This document shows, piece by piece, positions 35,665-43,789 of a stretch of 64,000 nt of DNA (position 1 is its first letter; each line of letters starts with the position of its first letter). The notes beneath the pieces were generated by a model. That model saw only the letters and a program-made list of their open reading frames with translations. It did not search any database and was not told the DNA's origin. Source of the stretch: Hyphomicrobiaceae bacterium UBA7697 (GTDB lineage: Bacteria > Pseudomonadota > Alphaproteobacteria > Rhizobiales > Methyloligellaceae); NCBI GenBank assembly GCA_002482645.1, contig DLGJ01000005.1:332730-396729 (forward strand), given 5' to 3'. A program made the position numbers and the translations under genes.

Positions 35665-36051
35665 CTAAGCGGAGTGGGGCTTCGAGCGCCGGTTCGTCCC
35701 GGAGGGTTCGTGCACCTTGGTTAGCGCGCGTCGCAGATCCTCGATCAGCTCGGCGAAGGGCCGTTGTACCGCGCCTCCCCGCGCGATCAACACATAATCA
35801 TAGCCCTCGACGGCGCTGGATGGGGCCGCAAGGCGCACGGCTTCCTTGAGACGCCGCCTGGCCCGGTTCCGAACCACGGCGTTTCCGAGACGTTTGGTCG
35901 CGGTGAAGCCAAATCGTGCAAGTCCGGGGCTCTGGGGCGCGCCCGAAAGACGCCGTCGCGCCTGCAACACGAGCGACGGCGTTGCGAAGCGCCTGCCGCC
36001 CTTCACAAAGACAAATTCAGACCGGGTCTTGAGACGTCCGATGGCCGTCAC
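35665..36051 (-). CDS. rnpA: Ribonuclease P protein component
   Basis: This small basic protein subunit processes the 5' end of tRNAs with the RNase P RNA. Motifs are GRLKTRSEFVFV at the N-terminus, the RNR box GNAVVRNRARRRLKEAVR, and YDYVLIARGGA. The best start is GTG 36051 (128 aa). There is no ATG in the right place, and the frame is open upstream across rpmH. It lies immediately after rpmH in the standard order. Confidence 0.9.
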   Translation of the reverse strand: MTAIGRLKTRSEFVFVKGGRRFATPSLVLQARRRLSGAPQSPGLARFGFTATKRLGNAVVRNRARRRLKEAVRLAAPSSAVEGYDYVLIARGGAVQRPFAELIEDLRRALTKVHEPSGTNRRSKPHSA

Positions 36052-36074
36052 CGGGATGAGGCGGTTGCTCCCGC

Positions 36075-36209
36075 CTAGGCTGACAAGCGCTTGCGCCCCT
36101 TGGCTCTCCGCCGCGCGATGACCTTGCGGCCACCCTTGGTGGCCATACGCGCGCGAAAACCGTGGCGCCGTTTGCGGACGAGCCGCGATGGTTGATAAGT
36201 GCGTTTCAC
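36075..36209 (-). CDS. rpmH: 50S ribosomal protein L34
   Basis: This 44-residue very basic protein is KRTYQPSRLVRKRRHGFRAR through GRKRLSA, a complete and typical L34. It starts at GTG 36209, as no ATG is present. It is the first gene of rpmH-rnpA-yidC, driven by the strong promoter at 36285-36313. Confidence 0.96.
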   Translation of the reverse strand: MKRTYQPSRLVRKRRHGFRARMATKGGRKVIARRRAKGRKRLSA

Positions 36210-36284
36210 GGACTTTCTCCTGCCATCCGTCCTCGCCGCTCACAAATGGAACGGGGGCCTCGGAGGCGAAATCGTTCGGAGCGG

Positions 36285-36313
36285 CTTATAGGAGGGCAGC
36301 ACGGTCAAGTCAA
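36285..36313 (-). promoter_or_regulatory. Sigma70-type promoter of rpmH-rnpA-yidC
   Basis: On the minus strand TTGACT (36313-36308) and TATAAG (36290-36285) are separated by exactly 17 bases, close to consensus. It is 76 bp upstream of the rpmH GTG, leaving a leader of about 70 nt. Confidence 0.75.
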
Positions 36314-36368
36314 TCAATCCGGCCAATTTTTGCCGATCCAGGCCCGGCTGGCGGCGGAGAACGACGAA

Positions 36369-36428
36369 CAAGTCTCATGCCAAGTCTCATGCCAAGTCTC
36401 TTGCCAAGCCTCACGCCAAGTCTCATCA
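36369..36428. repeat. 12-bp tandem repeat, five copies
   Basis: The unit CAAGTCTCATGC occurs at 36369-36380 and 36381-36392 exactly, then as CAAGTCTCTTGC, CAAGCCTCACGC and CAAGTCTCATCA up to 36428. It lies about 55 bp upstream of the rpmH -35 box and 130 bp before the VTT gene. The whole 36210-36558 stretch is otherwise without a gene. Confidence 0.93.
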
Positions 36429-36558
36429 CGGGCGCTGACGGCTCATCACAAGGGCGCGACGGCCCATTCCCGGACCCCTCGGCTTGCCCCTATCTGTAGA
36501 AGGACCGGAACGGCAAGTTCGGATTTGGCGTCTCGGCGTACCAAGGAGCCCTGTCCAG

Positions 36559-37350
36559 ATGGAGTCCGTGGATCATATGCCCCGCCAAACGGCAAGCAGG
36601 CTGAAGCGCTGGTGGCCGCTGCTGCTCCTGGCGAGCGTCAGCGTCATCGTGGTGGCCATGGGCTGGCATCGCTATCTCACGCTGGAGCAACTGGCGCAGA
36701 ATCGTGAAAGTCTCAGGGCCCTCATCGATGGCAACTACGCACTCGCTCTGGCTGCGTTTGCGGCCCTGTACGCCATTTCCGTCGCTCTTTCGATCCCCGG
36801 CGGCGTGGTCCTCACCGTGGCCGGCGGTTTTCTCTTCGGCTGGCTCGCCGGCGGCGTTGTCTCGATCCTTGCCGCGACGGTCGGCGCGACCGTTGTCTAT
36901 CTTGTCGCCAGGACGACCCTGCGGGATGTCCTCATCGCCAAAGCCGGCCCGCGGCTCCAACGCTTCGCGGAAGGATTTCGCGAAGACGCGGTGAATTATC
37001 TCTTGTTCCTCCGGTTGGTTCCGGTCTTTCCGTTTTGGCTCGTCAATCTCGCGCCGGGTCTGCTCGGCGTGGGATTTTGGACCTATGTCCTTACGACCTT
37101 CGTTGGCATTGTTCCGGGCACGTTCGCATTCTCCCTGGCAGGCAATGGACTGGGCAGCGTGTTCGATGCACAGCAGGCGGCGTATGAATCCTGCCTTGCA
37201 AACGCCGGAGGGGCTGGTCAAGAGTCGTGCGTCTATGGCATCGATCCAGGCGCCTTGCTGACGACGGAGGTTCTTGTCGCGATCGCGGCGCTCGGGGTGG
37301 TATCGGTCATTCCCGTCGTGGCAAAGAAGTTCAGGCGCCGGACGGCCTAA
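36559..37350 (+). CDS. TVP38/TMEM64 (VTT/DedA-like) family membrane protein
   Basis: This is a 263-residue polytopic protein starting at ATG 36559 with AAGGAG 10 bases upstream. The VTT domain holds SIPGGVVLTVAGGFLFGWLAGGVV, the re-entrant F/GxxxxR-type segment, and RLVPVFPFWLVNLAPGLLGV. Two Cys sit in a periplasmic loop (ESCLANAGGAGQESCVYG). The superfamily includes lipid scramblase/flippase-type proteins, but the substrate of this branch is unproven. The flavoprotein gene starts 24 bp downstream, a recurrent pairing. Confidence 0.87.
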   Translation: MESVDHMPRQTASRLKRWWPLLLLASVSVIVVAMGWHRYLTLEQLAQNRESLRALIDGNYALALAAFAALYAISVALSIPGGVVLTVAGGFLFGWLAGGVVSILAATVGATVVYLVARTTLRDVLIAKAGPRLQRFAEGFREDAVNYLLFLRLVPVFPFWLVNLAPGLLGVGFWTYVLTTFVGIVPGTFAFSLAGNGLGSVFDAQQAAYESCLANAGGAGQESCVYGIDPGALLTTEVLVAIAALGVVSVIPVVAKKFRRRTA

Positions 37351-37374
37351 ATCGCCCAAGGGGACAGGGGACCA

Positions 37375-38799
37375 ATGGAAGAGGAGCTAACACCCGACCT
37401 CTGTGTGATCGGCGGGGGTTCGGGCGGTCTTTCGGTGGCCGCGGCCGCTGCCCAGTTGGGCGTATCGGTCGTGCTCGTCGAGAAGGGCCCGATGGGCGGC
37501 GATTGCCTCAACTATGGCTGCGTCCCGTCCAAAGCTCTTCTGGCCGCCGCGAAACGGGCCGAGGCGGTCCGTACCGCCTCCACCTTCGGCATTGACGTTC
37601 TCGAGGCGCAGATCGATCACCGCGCGGTTCACGATCACGTCCATCGCGCCATCGCCAATATCGCTCCCAACGATTCCGCCGAGCGTTTCACCGGGCTCGG
37701 CGTCCGCGTCATTCAGGCGCAAGCGAGTTTCCTCGACAAGGATACGTTGGAGGCCGGGCGCGTGCTCGTCCGGGCACGGCGCTTCGTCATCGCCACGGGC
37801 GGCTCGCCGGTCGTCCCGGCGATCCCCGGCCTCGACGATGTGCCCTATCTGACCAACGAGACCATCTTCGACATCGGCGAACGGATCCAGCACCTCATCG
37901 TGCTCGGCGGCGGACCGATCGGGCTCGAGCTCGGACAGGCGCACAGCATGCTGGGCGCCGAGGTCACCATCTTCGACACCGGGGAGTTCCTGGCTAAGGA
38001 AGATCCCGAGGCCGCCCGTGTCGTGCTCAAGCGGTTCTACGACTCCGGCATCGCGATGTATCCCAACACCCGTGTCGAGCGGGTCGAGCCGTCGGTTCAG
38101 GGGCTGGCGGTCCACTTCCATCACGGGACGGACAATGCCGTCCTCAAGGGCTCGCACATTCTCGTCGCCGCCGGGCGCAAGCCGAATTTGAAATCGCTCA
38201 GCCTCGATCGGGCCGGGATCAGCCATACCGACCGCAGTATCAAGGTCAACGAACAGCTGAGGACATCCAACCGTAAGGTCTACGCGATAGGCGATGCGAT
38301 CGGCGGCCAGCAATTCACCCATCTGGCCAACTATCACGCCAGCATCGTCGTCAAGAATGCACTCTTCCGGCTGAAGCCCGACGTCAGTGCCATGACCATT
38401 CCGCGCGTGATGTATACCGACCCCGAGCTGGCGCAGGTGGGCCTGACGGAGCAGGAGGCGCGCGAAAAGTCTCGCCGCATCCGGATCTTCCGCTGGCCTT
38501 TCGCGGACAACGACCGTGCTCAATGCGAACGGAGGACCGAGGGGTTCATCAAGGTGATGACCAAGAAAGACGGAACCATACTCGGCGTCACCATCGTGGG
38601 GCCCGAGGCCGGGGAACTGTTGCAGCTCTGGATCGTCGCAATCGCCAAGGAGATGCGGATCGGCGATCTAACCTCGCTGGTGCTGCCTTATCCCACCCTC
38701 TCCGAGATCTCCAAGCGGGTGGCCTTCACCTTCTATCAGCCGCTGCTGGCCAAGGGTTGGCTGCGCCGGATCATCGGCCTACTGCGTAAACTCGGATGA
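37375..38799 (+). CDS. FAD-dependent pyridine nucleotide-disulfide oxidoreductase (mercuric reductase/lipoamide dehydrogenase-like)
   Basis: This 474-residue flavoprotein has FAD motif CVIGGGSGGLSVAAAAAQLG, redox-active disulfide GDCLNYGCVPSKAL, NAD(P)-binding LIVLGGGPIGLELGQAHS, FAD site VYAIGDAIGG and a dimerisation domain. The C-terminus lacks the HxxxxE pair position of true lipoamide dehydrogenase in a clear form and lacks the vicinal Cys pair of MerA. No HMA domain is fused. Physiological substrate unknown. It is probably co-transcribed with the VTT gene. Confidence 0.88.
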   Translation: MEEELTPDLCVIGGGSGGLSVAAAAAQLGVSVVLVEKGPMGGDCLNYGCVPSKALLAAAKRAEAVRTASTFGIDVLEAQIDHRAVHDHVHRAIANIAPNDSAERFTGLGVRVIQAQASFLDKDTLEAGRVLVRARRFVIATGGSPVVPAIPGLDDVPYLTNETIFDIGERIQHLIVLGGGPIGLELGQAHSMLGAEVTIFDTGEFLAKEDPEAARVVLKRFYDSGIAMYPNTRVERVEPSVQGLAVHFHHGTDNAVLKGSHILVAAGRKPNLKSLSLDRAGISHTDRSIKVNEQLRTSNRKVYAIGDAIGGQQFTHLANYHASIVVKNALFRLKPDVSAMTIPRVMYTDPELAQVGLTEQEAREKSRRIRIFRWPFADNDRAQCERRTEGFIKVMTKKDGTILGVTIVGPEAGELLQLWIVAIAKEMRIGDLTSLVLPYPTLSEISKRVAFTFYQPLLAKGWLRRIIGLLRKLG

Positions 38800-38863
38800 G
38801 TTGTCGGGGACGGACCTTGGTGCCGCTCCAAGCGTAGAGAATATCGCCCCAGTTCAGGGTATT

Positions 38864-40396
38864 ATGAGCGGAGTGGCGCCGGATCGTGTGCACGGTATCC
38901 GGCGTTTTGGACCGAAGAAACGGACACCGCCGGTGAACGAGCCGTCTGAGCGCAGGAGTTTGGCATCCACGCGGGTCACGCGCGCCGTGGCCGGGCTGTC
39001 CACGAAGCTGCTGTTGCTGACCATCCTGTTCGTCATGGTGGCGGAGGTTTTGGTCTTCGTGCCGTCCGTCTCCAATTTCCGGCGGCAATGGCTCATGGAG
39101 CGCCTGCAGGCGGCGCAAATCGCTTCGCTCGCCGCGGAGGCCGCGCCGGGCGGACGCCTGCCGGCCAAGCTGCGCGACGACCTTCTCGACCGGGCGCGCG
39201 TCAAGGCGATCTCCGTGAAGCACGCGGATTCGCGCTCGCTGATCGTGCAGATGGATGCGCCGGAACAGGTCGATGCCGCCTACGACCTGCGCGATGCGTC
39301 CTGGGCCGATCTGATCGGCGATGCGCTCATGGTCTACGCCGCGCCGGACAATCGCGTCATTCGCGTCGTGGGCGAACCGGGCTTCAATCCCGGAGAGATG
39401 GTCGACGTGGTGATGGAGGAGGGGCCGCTGAAGGCCGCCATGCTGAAATACGGCCTCGATATTCTCGGCCTGTCCATCCTGATTTCCATCATCACCGCGA
39501 CGCTCGTCTTTCTCGCGCTCGACTGGCTCTTGGTGAAGCCGATGACGCAGCTGACGCGCAACATGGTGCGGTTCGCCGAGCAGCCGGAGGATCCGACCAG
39601 GATCATCGCGCCGTCGAAACGCCGCGACGAAATCGGAACGGCCCAGCGCGAGCTGGCGGCCATGCAGAACGAACTGTCTCAGACATTGTCGCAAAAAACG
39701 CGTCTGGCCGCGCTCGGTCTCGCCGTGAGCAAGATCAGCCACGACCTGCGCAACATGCTGTCGAGCGCGCAGCTTCTGTCGGACCGTCTTGCCGAGGTGA
39801 AGGATCCGACGGTGCAGCGCCTCGTGCCGAAATTGATCGCATCGCTCGACCGGGCCATCCGCCTTTGCGTTCACACGCTCGATTTCGGCCAGGCGCAAGA
39901 GGCGCCGCCAAGCCGCATGCGGTTCGAATTGGCGCCTCTGGTCGAGGAGGTCGGCGACTCGCTCGGGCTCCCGCGCGAGGGGCAGATCGATTGGATGCGG
40001 GATCTCGAGGAGGGGCTCGAGGTCGATGCCGACCGGGATCAGCTTTATCGGGTGCTGGCCAATCTCTGCCGCAACGCCGTGCAGGCCTTCGAAAGCGAGC
40101 CCGGATGTGTCGGGACAATCAGCGTCTTCGCCCGGCGCGAGGGTGCGGTCGTGATGATCGACGTGGCCGATACCGGTCCTGGCGTGCCCGAGCAAGCGCG
40201 GGATCGCCTGTTCCAGGCGTTTCAGAGCGTGGCGCGCAAAGGCGGGTCCGGGCTTGGCCTGGCGATCTCGGCCGAGCTCGTCAAGGCGCATGGCGGCCAA
40301 ATCGAGCTGGTCGGCAATGAGGGCGGCGCCACCTTCCGCATCACCATCCCCGACATGGTCGTGGAGCTGGAGCGGGCGAGGCGGCGCCGCGCCTGA
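38864..40396 (+). CDS. Orphan sensor histidine kinase
   Basis: A transmembrane kinase of about 510 residues: TM1 around STKLLLLTILFVMVAEVLVFV, a periplasmic sensor of some 150 residues, TM2 DILGLSILISIITATLVFL, and a HAMP-like stretch. The H-box SKISHDLRNMLSSAQ has an intact His; the ATPase carries an N-box (LANLCRNAVQAF), DTGPGVP and GGSGLGLAI. The start is uncertain: ATG 38864 chosen, with GTG 38932 possible. No response regulator lies next to it in the window. The signal is unknown. Confidence 0.88.
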   Translation: MSGVAPDRVHGIRRFGPKKRTPPVNEPSERRSLASTRVTRAVAGLSTKLLLLTILFVMVAEVLVFVPSVSNFRRQWLMERLQAAQIASLAAEAAPGGRLPAKLRDDLLDRARVKAISVKHADSRSLIVQMDAPEQVDAAYDLRDASWADLIGDALMVYAAPDNRVIRVVGEPGFNPGEMVDVVMEEGPLKAAMLKYGLDILGLSILISIITATLVFLALDWLLVKPMTQLTRNMVRFAEQPEDPTRIIAPSKRRDEIGTAQRELAAMQNELSQTLSQKTRLAALGLAVSKISHDLRNMLSSAQLLSDRLAEVKDPTVQRLVPKLIASLDRAIRLCVHTLDFGQAQEAPPSRMRFELAPLVEEVGDSLGLPREGQIDWMRDLEEGLEVDADRDQLYRVLANLCRNAVQAFESEPGCVGTISVFARREGAVVMIDVADTGPGVPEQARDRLFQAFQSVARKGGSGLGLAISAELVKAHGGQIELVGNEGGATFRITIPDMVVELERARRRRA

Positions 40397-40432
40397 GCCG
40401 GTTACGGGCGAGATCGCGCCCGCAGGCTTTCT

Positions 40433-40804
40433 TTACTCGCTCTTCTCGGCGGCGACGGCATCGCCGGTTTGCGTGCCGTCCTGATAGGCGCTCTTGCTAT
40501 AGCTGTCGCCGTCCTTGGCAATCTTCGTGGTCCAGTTGTCGGACCAGGTGATGACGGCCGTGCCACCTTCGTCCTTCCACGAACCGCTGATCTGTTCGCC
40601 GCCGCGTTCGCCGCTGGCGGACCCCTCTTCGTCGAGGGTGATCGACATGGGGTTGCCTTGGGTATCTTGCGTCTTGAACGTGCCGACGAAGCCGCTGCCG
40701 TCGGTGCCGGCGTCGCCCTCGGTTGTGTTGTCGCAGCTGGCCAAGGTGAATGCGAGCGCGGCGGCGGCAAGAACGGCCGCATATTTCGAGACAAATCGCG
40801 TCAT
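40433..40804 (-). CDS. Small exported lipoprotein of unknown function
   Basis: This 123-residue protein has a signal peptide ending in lipobox LASC (about residues 21-24), so it is probably lipid-anchored. The mature part is acidic, with a GTFKTQDTQGNPMSITLDEEGSAS repeat-like beta pattern and GSWKDEGGTAVITWSDNW. It resembles small beta-barrel lipoproteins but I cannot name a family. It stands alone between the kinase and the YcgN-type gene. Confidence 0.75.
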   Translation of the reverse strand: MTRFVSKYAAVLAAAALAFTLASCDNTTEGDAGTDGSGFVGTFKTQDTQGNPMSITLDEEGSASGERGGEQISGSWKDEGGTAVITWSDNWTTKIAKDGDSYSKSAYQDGTQTGDAVAAEKSE

Positions 40805-40890
40805 GTTGCTTCTCCATAAAAGTTGTGAGGCGCACCATAGCCGAAAATGATGCCGGGTTGTCTGTCGCCGTCGTGTTGTGCCGGAGCCTC

Positions 40891-41316
40891 TCACTCGAAG
40901 TCGCTCCAATCGACGGACTCCTCGCTGACAAGCTCACCTTTCATGGACGGGCCGTCTTCGTGGACGCGATTTCTGTCGCCGCAGATGAGATAGTGCCATT
41001 CTTCGAGCGGTTCCCCTCTGAACACCATGCGATAGGCGCAGGTATGGGGAAGCCAGTTTAGCTGAGAGACATTTTGAGGCGTGATCTTGACGCAATCCGC
41101 GACCCTGTCTTGACGGTTTGCGTAGTCCGTGCAGCGAAGGCTGTCCAAGCAGAGTAAGCGGCAGGCTGCATTGGACAGTACGATCTCACCCGTGTCGACA
41201 TCCTCGGCTCGGATCTGACAGCAAAGCCCACAGCCGTCGCATAGGGATTCCCATTCTTGCTCGCTCATCTCGTAGAGAGGCTTGGCTAGAAAGTCGGGCT
41301 GGTTCGCTGAGGACAT
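40891..41316 (-). CDS. YcgN-type Cys-cluster protein (UPF0260, CxxCxxCC family)
   Basis: This 141-residue protein has the family cluster CDGCGLCCQIRAED near the N-terminus and further conserved cysteines (AACRLLCLDSLRC, DCVKI, HTCAYR, ICGD), probably binding zinc or an Fe-S centre. The opening PLYEMSEQEWESLCDGCG is typical of UPF0260. The biochemical role is not known. It is the last recognisable core gene before the tRNA-Arg and the island. Confidence 0.88.
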   Translation of the reverse strand: MSSANQPDFLAKPLYEMSEQEWESLCDGCGLCCQIRAEDVDTGEIVLSNAACRLLCLDSLRCTDYANRQDRVADCVKITPQNVSQLNWLPHTCAYRMVFRGEPLEEWHYLICGDRNRVHEDGPSMKGELVSEESVDWSDFE

Positions 41317-41537
41317 TGTGTTCTTCAGGCTCTCATATCCGGGAGTGTTGTGTATCAGCGTTTCCGACGATGCAAACTCAGACGATGCGAACTTGGGGTC
41401 CGCCCGGCTTTGCACCCCTCTTTCGGAACCGAATTGCGACAAGTTTTGCCGGAAGCTCTTGCTATCGAGGTCCCCAGGTATTAGCTAGGCGGGTCTTGAG
41501 GGGGCCGCGCACGGTCCGCCCTCGATAGGCCTCACCG

Positions 41538-43244
41538 CTAAGCCATTGCGGTGCCATGGCTTTTGCGCCGGTAGCTCAGCTGGATAGAGCACCAGACTAC
41601 GAATCTGGGGGTCGGGAGTTCGAATCTTCCCCGGCGCGCCAAACCTGAATCACCTGCCCCGAGGTCGCGCAAAGCCTTGAAGGGCAAGGTGGTTTCGGGG
41701 GTTCGAAAACCCTTCAAACGGTCATAGGCAACACGGCCCGTAAACGTGAGTCTGAGCAGGGTCTTGCGCAGGTCTGCACGCCCGGAATCCCATAGAACGC
41801 GCGGGTTTGCGAGGAAGTTGAAGGCAGTTCGAAAACTCTCCTCGAAGGGTTTGCGTGGGCTCCCGTTTGCAGCGGCTTTTTCGCTGAGTAGGGCCTTGCG
41901 GGCCGCAAGCTTTTCAATCTGCGTCTCATAGGCGTCGACAAGCGCGTCGCTGCTCGCTTCAACGATCCGTTCCAGGAGTTGACCGATCTTGCCTTCGACG
42001 GCTTCCAGTTCCCGCCTGGCTTCGCCTGCGGCTTGTTGTGCGGAGGCTTTGCTGCTGTCCCACAGCTCCTTGAACATGGCATGTGCGGTAAAGAGCGCAT
42101 CCTCTGACGGGCAGATCGAATCGAGCAACTCGTCAAACGCGCCTTCGATCTTTTCCTTGCGAATGGATTTGCGGCTCTCCGCGCAGTCTTTTTGGTAGCA
42201 GGAGTAATAGGCGTAACGCCCGCCTTTGCCGCGCGACCATGCGGCGGTGAGAGGATGGCCGCAGCAACCGCAGACAACGAAGCCCCGTAGCGGGAAGTCC
42301 TCGTTGGCATCCCGCCGCACAGGGGCCGTTGTTGTCCTGCCCTCCAGGCGCTCCTGGATGCGGGTGAACGTCTCGTAGCTGATCAGCGCTTCATGCTTGG
42401 CGGGCTGCAGAACAAGGTTCCACTCCGGCATCGAAAGGTAACTGGCATAGAGGACCTGCGTGAGCAATGAGGCAACGCGCTGTGGATGGACTTCGCCTTT
42501 GCGGTCCTTCGGAAAGTGCGGGCATTGCAGCAGGAAGCGTTGCACCTCGGCCTGGGTCTCGTATCGGCCCGATGCGAAGCCTTCGAGGGCCTCGCGGATC
42601 GTGGTCGCCAAAGGCTCGTCGGGCACCATCACCTTGCCGGTATGTCCGGTCAGTTTCTCGTAGCGATATCCGACCGGCGCGCCGAAGCCCCAATAGCCAT
42701 TGGCTGCGCGGGCCCGCATGCGATTGCGCGTTTGCTCGGCATTCTTCTGACGCTGATGCTGAGAGACGGATGCGAGAAGGTTCTCGACCAGCATGCTGTC
42801 AGAGTCTTCCCCGAATTCGATGGACGGACTCTCCAGCTTGCCGCCGACCGATGAAATGGCCGTGCGCAGTTGAATATGCGCATCAAGCCCACGGGCAAGG
42901 CGGCTGATATCGTCGATCAGGACGGCATGGGTACGCGAGCGGCGGTGCTGTTTCAGGAAAGCCAGCATACTGAGCATGCCCGGCCTTTGGATCATGCTGC
43001 CCGAGGCTCCTTCGTCCCGGAACACCTCGACGACCTCATAGCCTTTGAGCTGCGCGTATTCCCGGCAACGGGTTTCCTGAGAGCCCAGCCCGTCGCCCTT
43101 GCGCATCTGCGCCGCGCTGGACACGCGGCAATAGATGACGGCCTTTTCGGGCGTCGCCGAAAGGACCGGCTTAGCCGTTGTTTTTCTTTTTCGTTTGGTC
43201 TTTCGCGCGGGGCGGGATTGCTGGTTTGTCGTCATTGTCTGCAT
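41538..43244 (-). CDS. Large serine recombinase (site-specific integrase)
   Basis: In 568 residues: a Lys/Arg-rich head, the resolvase catalytic domain (VIYCRVSSAAQ, nucleophile Ser42; DDISRLAR), the recombinase domain (RMRARAANGYWGFGAPVGYRYE), a zinc ribbon (CGCCGHPL ... YSCYQKDC, about 325-365) and a coiled-coil. It would integrate and excise the island. The last ~30 codons read antisense through the tRNA-Arg (GRFELPTPRFVVWCSIQLSYRR), so the C-terminus seen here is set by the insertion site. The N-terminus overlaps the small upstream gene. Confidence 0.92.
   Translation of the reverse strand: MQTMTTNQQSRPARKTKRKRKTTAKPVLSATPEKAVIYCRVSSAAQMRKGDGLGSQETRCREYAQLKGYEVVEVFRDEGASGSMIQRPGMLSMLAFLKQHRRSRTHAVLIDDISRLARGLDAHIQLRTAISSVGGKLESPSIEFGEDSDSMLVENLLASVSQHQRQKNAEQTRNRMRARAANGYWGFGAPVGYRYEKLTGHTGKVMVPDEPLATTIREALEGFASGRYETQAEVQRFLLQCPHFPKDRKGEVHPQRVASLLTQVLYASYLSMPEWNLVLQPAKHEALISYETFTRIQERLEGRTTTAPVRRDANEDFPLRGFVVCGCCGHPLTAAWSRGKGGRYAYYSCYQKDCAESRKSIRKEKIEGAFDELLDSICPSEDALFTAHAMFKELWDSSKASAQQAAGEARRELEAVEGKIGQLLERIVEASSDALVDAYETQIEKLAARKALLSEKAAANGSPRKPFEESFRTAFNFLANPRVLWDSGRADLRKTLLRLTFTGRVAYDRLKGFRTPETTLPFKALRDLGAGDSGLARRGRFELPTPRFVVWCSIQLSYRRKSHGTAMA
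41565..41641 (+). tRNA. tRNA-Arg (anticodon ACG); island attachment site
   Basis: This is a 77-nt cloverleaf: acceptor GCGCCGG paired with CCGGCGC, discriminator G, encoded CCA at 41639-41641, D-loop AGCTCAGCTGGATAGAGC, anticodon stem CCAGA/TCTGG with loop CTACGAA, and T-loop GTTCGAATC. ACG decodes CGN. The serine recombinase of the island begins on the other side and its frame reads antisense through the whole tRNA. Confidence 0.97.
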
Positions 43245-43449
43245 GCAAATATTGTATCATTTTCAATGGGTTATTACGAGATTTTTGTTCGATTTCCGCC
43301 TCGCAAAGTTGTGTGGGACTGCGGCCCCAGGCATCGTCCACGAACGCTTCCATGATCGACCATAGCGCTTCGAGGAATGCGGTCTTCTCCTCCTCGGTCA
43401 TGTCGCAATGATCGATGTACGGGCGGTATTTTTCGATATCGAGGGCTAT
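43171..43449 (-). CDS. Small recombinase-associated protein with no standard start codon
   Basis: A 92-residue frame whose N-terminus (ALDIEKYRPYIDHCDMTEEEKTAF) looks like a conserved small-protein family found upstream of such recombinases. A good AAGGAG is followed six bases later by ATA (43449) where ATG is expected. The first ATG is at 43401 and would give 76 residues (MTEEEKTAFLEALWSIMEAFVD). The C-terminus is Lys-rich and overlaps the recombinase start by about 70 bases. Function unknown. Initiation is either at the rare ATA codon or the internal ATG, or the gene is decaying. Confidence 0.6.
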   Translation of the reverse strand: MALDIEKYRPYIDHCDMTEEEKTAFLEALWSIMEAFVDDAWGRSPTQLCEAEIEQKSRNNPLKMIQYLHADNDDKPAIPPRAKDQTKKKNNG

Positions 43450-43789
43450 GGCTCTCTCCTTTCCATAAGAAAAGGATATCGCCGGTGCGGGAACGGGCCG
43501 GGGGGAACTTGCGAAGTCGGTGGCGATCCAAGGAACCCGGAGTAAGACTGTGGTTCTCGGAGCCTGCCCGTCGCGAAGCATCAACAAGGCCGCCAGCGGG
43601 CGGCGGTGTCATACCCCGAACCATCGGGAAGCGGGTTGATGCCGCAAGCCGCCCGGCAGCGGCAAGATGCAAAGCTAGAAACGGGCAGCCCCGAAACCAA
43701 AGGCCGGTGGTTCTTGGTGAGCCCCGGAGCGGTCTAAGGGCTCTAGGATTTTGCGCGCTCGTCATTGAGGTAGCCGTACTTCTCGCGCA
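43450..43789. other. Intergenic stretch between the recombinase operon and the Fic gene
   Basis: In 340 bases I see no convincing gene. It presumably contains the minus-strand promoter of the small gene and recombinase. Open frames here are GC-driven and lack family resemblance. Confidence 0.5.

Noticed and set aside
36369..36428. Possible CRISPR-like repeat
   Set aside because: Units are 12 bp and directly adjoining with no spacers; no cas genes are present.
36162..36707. Plus-strand frame with repeated VSCQ residues
   Set aside because: It is the 12-bp tandem repeat translated; it is antisense to rpmH at its start and overlaps the VTT gene out of frame.
41565..41641. Domain suggested by the residues GRFELPTPRFVVWCSIQLSYRR in the recombinase
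   Set aside because: This is simply the tRNA antisense strand translated, a frequent artefact, not a protein domain.
43588..43789. Insertion sequence remnant between recombinase and Fic gene
   Set aside because: No terminal inverted repeats or transposase fragments are visible.
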